64,000 nucleotides of DNA, taken from positions 4,402,001-4,466,000 of the forward strand of contig CAWFHD010000003.1 of assembly GCA_963815475.1 (NCBI GenBank), read 5' to 3'. Shown here piece by piece: positions 42,945 through 51,112 of the stretch. The notes beneath the pieces were generated by a model, which saw only the letters and a program-made list of their open reading frames with translations, searched no databases and was not told the DNA's origin. Every line of letters begins with the position of its first letter. Position 1 is the stretch's first letter. The DNA is from Sulfopaludibacter sp963815475 (lineage in GTDB: Bacteria > Acidobacteriota > Terriglobia > Bryobacterales > Bryobacteraceae). The translations under genes and the position numbers were made by a program.

Positions 42945-44984
42945 GTGAAAAGACTCAGAGAGCAGGAAGGAGCAATAAACGAGCAACGAAGCACCCGTCT
43001 CGACGGCGAGACGCTCCATGAGACAATGACGAATCGTATGGCAGAGGATCCGATCGCGCGGGCGCGGCAGGCACTGGAACAGGCCCAAGCAAAGGGAGAA
43101 CCGTTGCCCGAAGCCATCGCGCCCTTGTTGGCTGAGGCCCTAGGGCAGATCGGAGCCGGCCTGGGCAGGCTTGCCGAAGCCGAACGCAATCTGACAATCC
43201 AGCAGGCCCTTCTGGACGACCGTCTCCTGCGGGTGGAACATAATAGAGCGTTCACGGCGTTCAACCGGCTGGTCGTAGCCGGCGCGAATCTATTCCAGCG
43301 CGCCAAAAGCCGCTTGCCTGTCAGGCTTACAGCGGAAGATCAGGACTCAACCGCATACGCTAAGTGGGTCGCCCATGAGCATGCTGGATTGCCTACAGTC
43401 GAACAGGCGCGCGCGACGTCGAATTCCTGGTCGCGAAGGCCCAAGATCAGCATTGTCATGGTGGTCCGAAATGGGGAAACCGCGCGGCACGGTTTGGAAT
43501 CGCTGACGAATCAGGCATACGACAACTGGGAACTCTGCGTTGCCGTCAATCAGCTGTACGTGTCCAAGATTTCCAGTTTGTGTGGCCCGGTTCGCTATAT
43601 TGCGGGCGATCATCTCGATGAAGCCGAGGCGCTGAATTCAGCGGCAAGTCTCGCAACGGGAGAGTATCTGTGCGTTATGCAAGAAACCGGTGCTCTCGCC
43701 CCGCTCGCGCTTTACTACGTGGCAGAGTCCCTCCAGCAGAACACGTTCGACATGCTGTACTCCGACGAAGATTCTCTCGACGCAGAGGGGCGCCGTATAC
43801 GACCCGCATTCAAGCCGGATTGGTCTCCAGACTTGCTTACGTCGTGCATGTACATCGGTAATCTGCTGGCGATCCAGCGGGAGCGTTTCTCGCAAACCGG
43901 GGGTTTCGCTAGCGGCTGTGCCGGTGCACACCTGCTCGACCTGATATTGCGTCTTGCCGACCGACCTCTGCTGGTTTGTCACATTCCTAGAGTGTTGTAT
44001 CACAGGCCTACGGTCGCGCCCGTTCCGCCCACGCCAGATGCCACGGCGCGAGCGATTACCGAGGCGGTAACAAGGAGAGAGAAAATCGCGTCCACCTGCG
44101 TGTCTGGCGCCGATAGCGGTACGTTTATAGTCCGGCGAAAGCATTCGCCGGGCGAGATGACCGCGGTCATCTGCTCGAGATCCCCGGAGTTGTTGGAGAC
44201 CTGCCTGACATCGTTGCGCGAGACGGCGGCCCGGGTCGTCAAGCAAATCGTGGTTGTCGCCCACGAAGAGTCTGGACTGAATCACTCCTTGCGCTCAGTG
44301 ATCAAACGGGCGGGAGCAATCGCCCTGGGGTTCGGTGGCGCCTTCGACTTTGCCGCTATGAACAATCTTGGGGCCGACACGGCAAACACGCCCAATCTGC
44401 TGTTCTTGAACGACGACGTTCGCGCCACTGAACGCGAGTGGGCCGAAATATTGGCCGAACAGGTATCGCGTGAAGAGGTCGGAGTGGCCGGGGCCGTCTT
44501 GTGGTATCCCTCGGGCATACTGCAACATGCCGGCATTGTGGCGGGAATTGGTGACGGAGTTGGACATGCCGGACGTTACCTGCATTCGAGCCAGCTTTGG
44601 CCTTGGTTGCTCGCAACCCGGAATGTATCGGCAGTGACTGGCGCCTGTCTGGCCATACGGAAGGACGTTTTCAGCCGTGTGGGCGGATTCGACAGCCTGT
44701 TTCCGAACAATTACAACGACGTGGATCTGTGCTTCCGCGTTCGCTCTCTGGGATACCGGGTGATTTGTGCTGCCGTTCCCGGTCTGATTCACGCCGAATG
44801 CCAGACCCGCCCGGGTATCGTCCGGTTTGAAGAGCGATACAGGTTTTACGAGCGCTGGGCGGATTTGCTTGGCAAGCCGGATCCCTATTACTCACCGGCG
44901 CTGGCTCCTACCGAAAAGATCGCATTGAATCTGAGCGCCGATCGCTGGTATCGGTCTCTTTTAGGGCTGAGTCGGAGCTACTAA
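42945..44984 (+). CDS. Two-domain GT2 glycosyltransferase, second domain intact
   Basis: A 679-residue protein with a helical N-terminus (about 1-130) and two GT2-type halves. In the first half (about 165-400) the catalytic ADDGS is replaced by VAVNQ near 199-203 and LDHDDE by VMQETG near 244-249, yet IYSDED-like LYSDED and FKPDWSPD remain. In the second half LFLNDDV (about 485-491), VTGACLAIRKDVFSRVGGFD and NDVDLCFRVR (about 590) are intact, so sugar transfer should happen there. GTG 42945 is used; ATG 43026 is an alternative. It is the mirror image of the neighbour at 41014, where only the first domain looks active. Cytosolic glycan assembly inferred. Confidence 0.87.
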   Translation: MKRLREQEGAINEQRSTRLDGETLHETMTNRMAEDPIARARQALEQAQAKGEPLPEAIAPLLAEALGQIGAGLGRLAEAERNLTIQQALLDDRLLRVEHNRAFTAFNRLVVAGANLFQRAKSRLPVRLTAEDQDSTAYAKWVAHEHAGLPTVEQARATSNSWSRRPKISIVMVVRNGETARHGLESLTNQAYDNWELCVAVNQLYVSKISSLCGPVRYIAGDHLDEAEALNSAASLATGEYLCVMQETGALAPLALYYVAESLQQNTFDMLYSDEDSLDAEGRRIRPAFKPDWSPDLLTSCMYIGNLLAIQRERFSQTGGFASGCAGAHLLDLILRLADRPLLVCHIPRVLYHRPTVAPVPPTPDATARAITEAVTRREKIASTCVSGADSGTFIVRRKHSPGEMTAVICSRSPELLETCLTSLRETAARVVKQIVVVAHEESGLNHSLRSVIKRAGAIALGFGGAFDFAAMNNLGADTANTPNLLFLNDDVRATEREWAEILAEQVSREEVGVAGAVLWYPSGILQHAGIVAGIGDGVGHAGRYLHSSQLWPWLLATRNVSAVTGACLAIRKDVFSRVGGFDSLFPNNYNDVDLCFRVRSLGYRVICAAVPGLIHAECQTRPGIVRFEERYRFYERWADLLGKPDPYYSPALAPTEKIALNLSADRWYRSLLGLSRSY

Positions 44985-45016
44985 ACTCCAGCACGGAAAC
45001 CGCCGATATTTGGACT

Positions 45017-47587
45017 ATGACCGGAATTTGTTGGTGCAGCCAAAGGCGGACGGGTGCAATCCTGTTTTCAATCATCCTACAACTGATCTCCCAGCGGGCC
45101 GCGCTGAGTGCGCCCTCGCTGCTGTTTGCCTCGACTTTAGGTGGGAGCCAATCAGACACTGTCCGCGCGATCGCAACGGATGCCGCGAAGAACATCTACG
45201 TAGTAGGAGAGACTTATTCAACCGATTTCCCGGGTCCCAGCACCTCGAACTCAGCGCGACACTCAGGCGATGCGTTTGTCGTGAAGTTGAACGCTTCGGG
45301 CACCCAGATCCTTTACAGCGTGGTTCTGAGCGGCGGGGGTTACGATTCCGCTCGTGGGGTCACAGTAGATTCCAGCGGCAATGCCTACGTAACAGGCGTC
45401 ACGACTTCGGCAGATTTTCCGGTCACAGCCGGGGCATTCCAACGTATTCTGAACAGTCCGGGGTTGGAGGATGCGTTCGTAGCCAAGCTGAACCCCACGG
45501 GAACGCTGATCTATGCGACCTATCTTGGGGGCAGTTCCAGCGATCTGGGGTACGCGATTGCAGTCGACCAAGGCGGAGCGGCATACGTCGCTGGCAGCAC
45601 CAATTCGATGAATTTTCCCGTGACCAGTAGCGCTCCACGAAGAAGTTTAGGAGGATCGTCAGATTGCTTTGTGGCCAAACTGGATGCGGCTGGCGCAACG
45701 TTGTCCTATTCTACATACCTCGGCGGAGCAAACATCGATGTATGCAAAGGGATCGCTGTGGATGCTAGCGGAGCCGCTTTCGTCACCGGCACTACGACGT
45801 CCAACAGCTTTCCTGTGGCGGCCGCGTTGCAGCAAACTCTGAGCGGCGCATCCGATGCGTTCCTGACCAAACTCAGTCCCTCCGGGGATCTTTTCTTGTT
45901 TTCCACATACCTGGGCGGGGAGGGCGCCGACGACGGCAACGTGGTACGAGTCGATTCGGCGGGCGTCGTCTATATTGGTGGGGACACCATGTCTACAGCA
46001 TTCCCCGTCACCCCCGGAGCGCTGCAGGGGAAGTACAACGGAGGATATGACGGATTTGTCTGCGGCGTAGCGAATGACGGCAGCCAGATTCTGTTTGCGA
46101 CTTATTTGGGCGGTGGCGGCGCGGATTCGATAAACGACCTCTTCATCGGTCAGGACGGCCGCATCGTCGTTGCAGGATACACGGCGTCGCAGGATTTTCC
46201 TGTCGTGCAACCTCTTCAGAGCGTCTTTGGCGGATCGTTCGATGGCTTCGTGGCGGTATTGGGCGGAGGCGGGAAGACACTCGATTTCGCGACATACCTG
46301 GGAGGCGGCGGTGATGATCGGGCGTATGGCGTCGCGCCCTTGGGAAGTTCGCAGTTCGTGGTTGCCGGTCAGGTTTTGGCTGGCACCCTGCCGTATATGC
46401 AGCGGCAATTCTCGTCGGCGGTATCGGGGAATCAGGACGGGTTCTTTGCGGCTGTTTCCTATCCCCAACCGCTGCGATTCGTTCCCATCACGCCCTGCCG
46501 CCTCGCCGATACACGCAATCCGACGGGCCCCTTCGGCGGGCCGGCGATTGCGGGGGGGAGCAGTCGGGACTTCGACATTCCGGCGAGCGCTTGTGGCGTG
46601 CCGGTTACGGCGCAGGCGTATTCGTTGAACGTGGCAGTTGTGCCTGCTGGTCCGCTGGGTTACCTGACAATCTGGCCGACCGGGCAGGCGAAGCCCCTCG
46701 TCTCTACGCTGAACTCGGATGGTCGGGTCAAATCGAATGCTGCAATTGTGCCCGCGGGAATCAACGGCGCTGTCAGCACCTTCGCCAGCAGTACGACGGA
46801 CCTCGTGCTGGATATCAATGGCTATTTCGTTCCTGCAGATCTCCCCGCCTCGCTCGCGTTTTATCCGGTCACACCCTGCCGGATTGCCGATACCCGCAAC
46901 ATCGCCGGGCCCTTAGGTGGACCATCGCTGACAGCGGGTCTGACACGCTCGTTCCCCATTCAGGCTGCGCTTGCGTGCAATATTCCGGTGTACGCTCAGG
47001 CTTACTCGCTAAACCTGGCCGTGGTTCCCAAGGGCCCTCTTGGGTATCTGACAGTTTGGCCGTCCGGTCAACCGAAACCGCTGGCTGCCAGCTTGAATGC
47101 CGGAACGGGTATCGTCACAGCCAACGCGGCTATCGTGCCCGCCGGAGCCGACGGCTCGATAGACGTCTTTGCAAGCGGCGCAACGGACTTGGTGATCGAC
47201 ATAGACGGATATTTCGCCGCGCCTACGTATGGAGGGTTGTCCCTATACAACGTCGCGCCATGCCGGGTGCTGGATTCGCGCCAACCAACGGGAGCGCCGC
47301 CAATGAATGGCGTGCACGACATAAACGTTTCCGCAAGTGGTTGTGGAATTCCGGAAACAGCACCAGCATATGTACTGAGTGTTGCGGTCGTCCCAGCAGG
47401 CATTCTGTCCTACCTGACGCTGTGGCCACAGGGACAAGCGCAGCCGCGTGTAGCAAGCTTGAACGCACCGGATGGCGCGATAACGTCAAATATGGCGATT
47501 GTACCGGCCACGAATGGATGGATCAGCTCGTTCTTGACCGGCCCAAGCCATTTGATAGTTGACATCTCCGGGTATTTTGGGCAATAG
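45017..47587 (+). CDS. Secreted SBBP propeller protein with threefold C-terminal module (shorter relative)
   Basis: An 856-residue exported protein. N-terminal hydrophobic signal (GAILFSIILQLISQRAALSA), then SBBP repeats over about 35-480 (TVDSSGNAYVTGVTTSADFP; AVDQGGAAYVAGSTNSMNFP; GIAVDASGAAFVTGTTTSN), with no DUF7948, BACON or DUF11 domains. The last about 370 residues are three copies of the module seen in the larger protein (TPCRLADTRNPTGPFGGP; YLTIWPTGQAKP; VLDINGYFVP). Starts 32 bases after the GT2 gene, so it may be co-transcribed with it. Likely surface-attached or released, with the propeller as a binding platform (inference). Confidence 0.88.
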   Translation: MTGICWCSQRRTGAILFSIILQLISQRAALSAPSLLFASTLGGSQSDTVRAIATDAAKNIYVVGETYSTDFPGPSTSNSARHSGDAFVVKLNASGTQILYSVVLSGGGYDSARGVTVDSSGNAYVTGVTTSADFPVTAGAFQRILNSPGLEDAFVAKLNPTGTLIYATYLGGSSSDLGYAIAVDQGGAAYVAGSTNSMNFPVTSSAPRRSLGGSSDCFVAKLDAAGATLSYSTYLGGANIDVCKGIAVDASGAAFVTGTTTSNSFPVAAALQQTLSGASDAFLTKLSPSGDLFLFSTYLGGEGADDGNVVRVDSAGVVYIGGDTMSTAFPVTPGALQGKYNGGYDGFVCGVANDGSQILFATYLGGGGADSINDLFIGQDGRIVVAGYTASQDFPVVQPLQSVFGGSFDGFVAVLGGGGKTLDFATYLGGGGDDRAYGVAPLGSSQFVVAGQVLAGTLPYMQRQFSSAVSGNQDGFFAAVSYPQPLRFVPITPCRLADTRNPTGPFGGPAIAGGSSRDFDIPASACGVPVTAQAYSLNVAVVPAGPLGYLTIWPTGQAKPLVSTLNSDGRVKSNAAIVPAGINGAVSTFASSTTDLVLDINGYFVPADLPASLAFYPVTPCRIADTRNIAGPLGGPSLTAGLTRSFPIQAALACNIPVYAQAYSLNLAVVPKGPLGYLTVWPSGQPKPLAASLNAGTGIVTANAAIVPAGADGSIDVFASGATDLVIDIDGYFAAPTYGGLSLYNVAPCRVLDSRQPTGAPPMNGVHDINVSASGCGIPETAPAYVLSVAVVPAGILSYLTLWPQGQAQPRVASLNAPDGAITSNMAIVPATNGWISSFLTGPSHLIVDISGYFGQ
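46468..47584 (+). repeat. Threefold repeated C-terminal module (copy set B)
   Basis: Three modules homologous to 37492-38606, aligned by TPCR-DTR, GYLT-WP-GQ and DI-GYF. The third module of both proteins has a shorter first strand and ends in GYFGQ at the stop, so the whole triplet was copied as a unit. Confidence 0.85.
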
Positions 47588-47604
47588 CCACATTCTTTGA
47601 CACC

Positions 47605-48582
47605 TCACCAAAAACGCCTGCCCTCGCCTCTCCCGTATTTCAAGTAGTGCTCTTTTCCTGAGACGAAATACCCCTGTCGAACAGCTTGCGCAACGTCCGG
47701 GTGAAGTGAAAGGTAGAGCTCCTCGTTGAATTCGCCAACGGCTATTTCGGGTTCCTCGGGCGCGCCGATTGTCCTCCCGAAAGTGCCTTGGGGAGGAGTG
47801 GCGGCGAAGCGGCCCTTTTGCCAGAACGCTCCAGTCCAGTCGATACGAAAGACCGGCTCGGTGATCTCGTGGGCACTTCGGAAATCTTCGACTGCTCGCC
47901 GGCAGTTGGGCAAAGCCCCAAAGTCGTCGACGATCACGTAGCCGCCATCGGAAACTCTTTGATACAGCGCTTCCAGGGCTTGCATTGTGGACTCATACAT
48001 GTCCCCATCGAGCCGAAGAACGGCGATGCGCTCAACTGGTGCGATGGGTAGGGTGTCCCTGAACCATCCCGGGAGGAAACACACCTGCTCGTCCAGCAAA
48101 CCGTAACGTTGGAAGTTGTTTTTGACTTCTTCGAGTGGGACAGCCAAATACCCACTGAGCTGATGATGTCTGTCCTCGGCATCCGGCGGGTACAAGACAG
48201 CGTTGGGATGAGGGAGTCCTTCGAAGGAGTCGGCCAGCCAGACACGCCGGACGCCATCGCCGTAGGCTTTTAATACCGCGCGCATGAGAATGGAAGCTCC
48301 TCCGCGCCAAACGCCTGTTTCCACCAAGTCGCCTTGGATGTCGTTTTCCAGGACATTGACGACACATCCTTGGAGGCTATTGAGCCTGAGAAGACCTACC
48401 ATGGTCTCCGCATCGGTCGGCCAGTCTTTTCCTTGAATGCGGTCGGCGAGCGCCACAGGCGCAGTGGTAACGAGATCGTAGTGGAGGTTATGATCGGGGA
48501 ATAGGACTCGCGTCAGGCATTTCTTTAGTAAATCGAGATACAATTCCCTGGGGCAGCGGACTCCAGCAGAAATTTCGCTCAT
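47605..48582 (-). CDS. TylF/MycF-type methyltransferase with C-terminal PDVA repeat
   Basis: A 325-residue SAM- and metal-dependent O-methyltransferase of the macrocin (TylF) family: GDLVETGVWRGGASILMRAV (SAM loop), VWLADSFEGLP, FLPGWFRDTLP, IAVLRLDGDMYESTMQALE and VIVDDFGALPNCRRAVEDF (metal and active-site region). It methylates a sugar hydroxyl of a nucleotide- or polymer-bound sugar (family knowledge). The last about 42 residues (YLSLHPDVAQAV, then SGKEHYLKYGRGEGR) form one copy of the repeat found five times in the GT2 at 57410. Convergent with the propeller gene, stops 17 bases apart. Confidence 0.88.
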   Translation of the reverse strand: MSEISAGVRCPRELYLDLLKKCLTRVLFPDHNLHYDLVTTAPVALADRIQGKDWPTDAETMVGLLRLNSLQGCVVNVLENDIQGDLVETGVWRGGASILMRAVLKAYGDGVRRVWLADSFEGLPHPNAVLYPPDAEDRHHQLSGYLAVPLEEVKNNFQRYGLLDEQVCFLPGWFRDTLPIAPVERIAVLRLDGDMYESTMQALEALYQRVSDGGYVIVDDFGALPNCRRAVEDFRSAHEITEPVFRIDWTGAFWQKGRFAATPPQGTFGRTIGAPEEPEIAVGEFNEELYLSLHPDVAQAVRQGYFVSGKEHYLKYGRGEGRRFW

Positions 48583-49223
48583 ACAAGTAAGATATTAACA
48601 GTCTGACTGAATTCGGACCAATTACAGGGAGGGAGGTCTTACGAAGCGGGGCCGCGTCGAGCGCTTGGTCTTGATCGTCCGTTTCTGCATCGATTGGCCG
48701 ATCATTCGAGTAAAGCGGTGCTTCGATCCGATTGGTTATCCGGGCAGCGCCGTCCATAGGGATGCCAGTTCCTCTCCCACAGAGTTCCGCATAGCGCTGG
48801 TTCGTCAGGGCCACACGCCCTCCTATCGAACGGTGTTCTGGACGACTGCTCCTCTCACCATCGCAATTTGTAAGATGGTGGGCGATCTGCGGCAGGTGGA
48901 ACCCATAGCTCATTTGGAGAATGTATTTCGCTCGCTGACCTGGGAACTTGCCGCGAGGCTGCTTCCCTTGACCAGCGATACAGTTTGTCAGGTGAACTTG
49001 ATATAAATGTGTCGAGGCCCCCCAAGACCTTGCCCCGGCGGGATGGAGGTTTCCGTCGGACTCGAGCCATTTGCTTCCGAAGAGCGGAGCTCCTCATTGA
49101 GCGACAACAGGCTGTGGTTCGATGGCGCCCTTTTTTAACGTCATGGCCCCTAAACTGTCTGATAGGTACACTGGCGAGCGGTCTAATAGGCATGCCAAGC
49201 CCACGTGGACCGCTTGAGAAAGC
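48583..49223. other. Gene-poor 640-bp stretch
   Basis: No convincing gene on either strand. Frames of about 110-140 codons have no ribosome site or recognisable sequence. Base composition starts to turn A/T-richer here. It separates two methyltransferase genes and may hold a promoter for the leftward TylF gene. Confidence 0.4.
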
Positions 49224-49913
49224 TCATTTCCGTCCGATCACCAAAAACTGTTTTCCCCACACGCGCCAGAACAAACGCACCTTGAGATATAACGATACGA
49301 CCCACATCGGTACCCGCCGTCGGTTGTGCATCGTATACGGAAGAAATCGGGATACAGAAGACTCAATCCGAAAACCCTGTACACAGAAGGCCTCGGCCAT
49401 AGCCCCAGCTGTCAGGGGCAGGTGATGATCCCAGAAGTCCCAATACGCCCCTCCAACAAAGCGAACGTCAGGACCCACTGCAATGATGACACCATCCTTC
49501 TTTAGGCAGCGCCGTGCCTGACTCAGCGTTTCGGCAAGTGAGCTCTTAGACGGAAGGTGCTCAAAAAAATTACTGGTAAAAACGACATCCAGAGATTCGT
49601 CAGGCAAAGGCCAAACTGCGGAACAATCCTGCTGGAGAACAGTGACACCAGCCGAGAGCATCTGGACGGAACGAGGGTTCATATCCATGGCAAGCTTTTT
49701 CGCGCAATCAATATTGTTGATGAATTCGCCATATCCACAGCCCAAATCCAGAACAGTCGAGTCAGGTGGAATCAACTTCGAAAAAAACTCCGAAGTCAAC
49801 ACTTTCCATACCTGATTGCGATAAAGAATGTGCTCGTCGAAACGATTGCTATAAATCTTCTCGAGTTCTTTCGAATCGTGGGGCGGCATAGACATCGGAA
49901 GTTGATCACTCAT
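49224..49913 (-). CDS. Class I SAM-dependent methyltransferase
   Basis: About 229 residues from ATG 49913 (MSDQLPMSMPP). SAM-binding TVLDLGCGYGEFINNI, then LAMDMNPRSVQML, LPDESLDVVFTSNFFEHLPS and CLKKDGVIIAVGPDVR, a standard Methyltransf_11 layout. The frame extends to 49988, overlapping the glycosyltransferase; the ATG 11 bases after that gene's stop is preferred. The C-terminal part (YTMHNRRRVPMWVVSLYL) may sit on the membrane. Likely modifies a lipid-linked sugar made by the upstream GT2 (inference). Confidence 0.85.
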   Translation of the reverse strand: MSDQLPMSMPPHDSKELEKIYSNRFDEHILYRNQVWKVLTSEFFSKLIPPDSTVLDLGCGYGEFINNIDCAKKLAMDMNPRSVQMLSAGVTVLQQDCSAVWPLPDESLDVVFTSNFFEHLPSKSSLAETLSQARRCLKKDGVIIAVGPDVRFVGGAYWDFWDHHLPLTAGAMAEAFCVQGFRIESSVSRFLPYTMHNRRRVPMWVVSLYLKVRLFWRVWGKQFLVIGRK

Positions 49914-49923
49914 TGCCAACGCT

Positions 49924-50697
49924 TCAACTGTTTCTCCTAGCAATCCGGTCGTCAGGGGTGACCACAGTGTTGCGGTGGTAATCCCCACGCGCTAGATGCT
50001 TCTCCAGCCAAAGATATAACACTATGAATAGGTAGCGACTACCCATCTCCTGGAGTTTCAGCTTGGAAACACCGGCGGCGCGATTGGTCCAACCAATAGG
50101 TACTACCGCATATGAATAGCCGCGTATCAGCGCCTTTAGTGGCATTTCCACAGTCAGGTTAAAGTGCGGTGAAATCAATGGCTGAATACCCGCAATTACT
50201 TCGCGCCGGTAGCATTTGAACGCATTGGTGATGTCATTGAACTTCAAGCCGAAGAGGATGCGGACGAACCAGTTAGCCATCCGATTCAGCAGCAACTTGT
50301 GTCGTGGATATCCCGTGATGTAGCTGCCCGTGATAAAGCGCGATCCGAAGACACAATCGTATCCTTCAAGCAACTTCCTGTAATACTTGGTCAAGTCTTC
50401 GGGGCTATCCGAACCATCTGCCATCACGATTGCCACCGCGTCACCGCTAGTGTGTGCTAATCCATAGCGGATCGCCATACCGAAGCCATGACGTCCCGCA
50501 TTTGTAACCGCTACGATTTGTGGATGACGATCAGCGAACACGTGAACGCGGCTTGCGGTCGCATCCGTGCTGCCATCGTCGACGACGACGATTTCGAAGT
50601 CGTCGACATCTCTTGACAGCACGTCGATGAATCGTTGTAAAGTGGCGGCAATGCAACCTTCTTCATTGCGTGCCGGCATGACTAGCGACAGTTTCAC
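49924..50697 (-). CDS. GT2 glycosyltransferase, dolichol-phosphate-mannose-synthase type
   Basis: A GT-A family 2 enzyme from GTG 50697 (VKLSLVMPARNEEGCI): VVVDDGSTDATASRV is the nucleotide-sugar motif, VIVMADGSDSPED the metal-binding DxD region, FGSRFITGSY the acceptor region, and RAAGVSKLKLQEMGSRY the C-terminal motif of DPM1/polyprenyl-phosphate sugar transferases. Such enzymes load a sugar onto undecaprenyl phosphate for later transfer outside the membrane. The open frame reaches 50823, but the extra 42 residues are not family-like. The downstream methyltransferase follows by 11 bases. A likely donor for the YfhO-like membrane protein encoded divergently. Confidence 0.87.
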   Translation of the reverse strand: MKLSLVMPARNEEGCIAATLQRFIDVLSRDVDDFEIVVVDDGSTDATASRVHVFADRHPQIVAVTNAGRHGFGMAIRYGLAHTSGDAVAIVMADGSDSPEDLTKYYRKLLEGYDCVFGSRFITGSYITGYPRHKLLLNRMANWFVRILFGLKFNDITNAFKCYRREVIAGIQPLISPHFNLTVEMPLKALIRGYSYAVVPIGWTNRAAGVSKLKLQEMGSRYLFIVLYLWLEKHLARGDYHRNTVVTPDDRIARRNS

Positions 50698-51112
50698 GGA
50701 CGTAACGTTTCCCGCTGACAATAGTAACAGGCATGCCGCGCATACGGCAAATCCGTCCTGCAGCGCAACTTGCCGTCCAATCCTGCCAACAAAGCGCGGT
50801 GGGCCGATCATCGGATGAGACAAAGATTTAAGACACCCGGCACCTAACCCGCCTGCCCGTAAAGGCCAATTCTAGGCCTTGACTTCTCCAGACTTCCTGC
50901 GGTATGCTCGCGCTTCTAATCCGAATTTGCAAATTTTGCTTTTTTGTCGTGCTTCGGCTGCGGCCTGAATTCGGCTCCGCCATACCGGGAAGCCTCGTTT
51001 CTCTCCTTTCTGGCCGCGTATTGATATGTATATGATGCTAGTTAGGAATTGAGTATTTTGGGAGGAGTTGCGGCCTCCTGGCAGGCCGAGATCCTTCGAA
51101 AACTACCTACGG

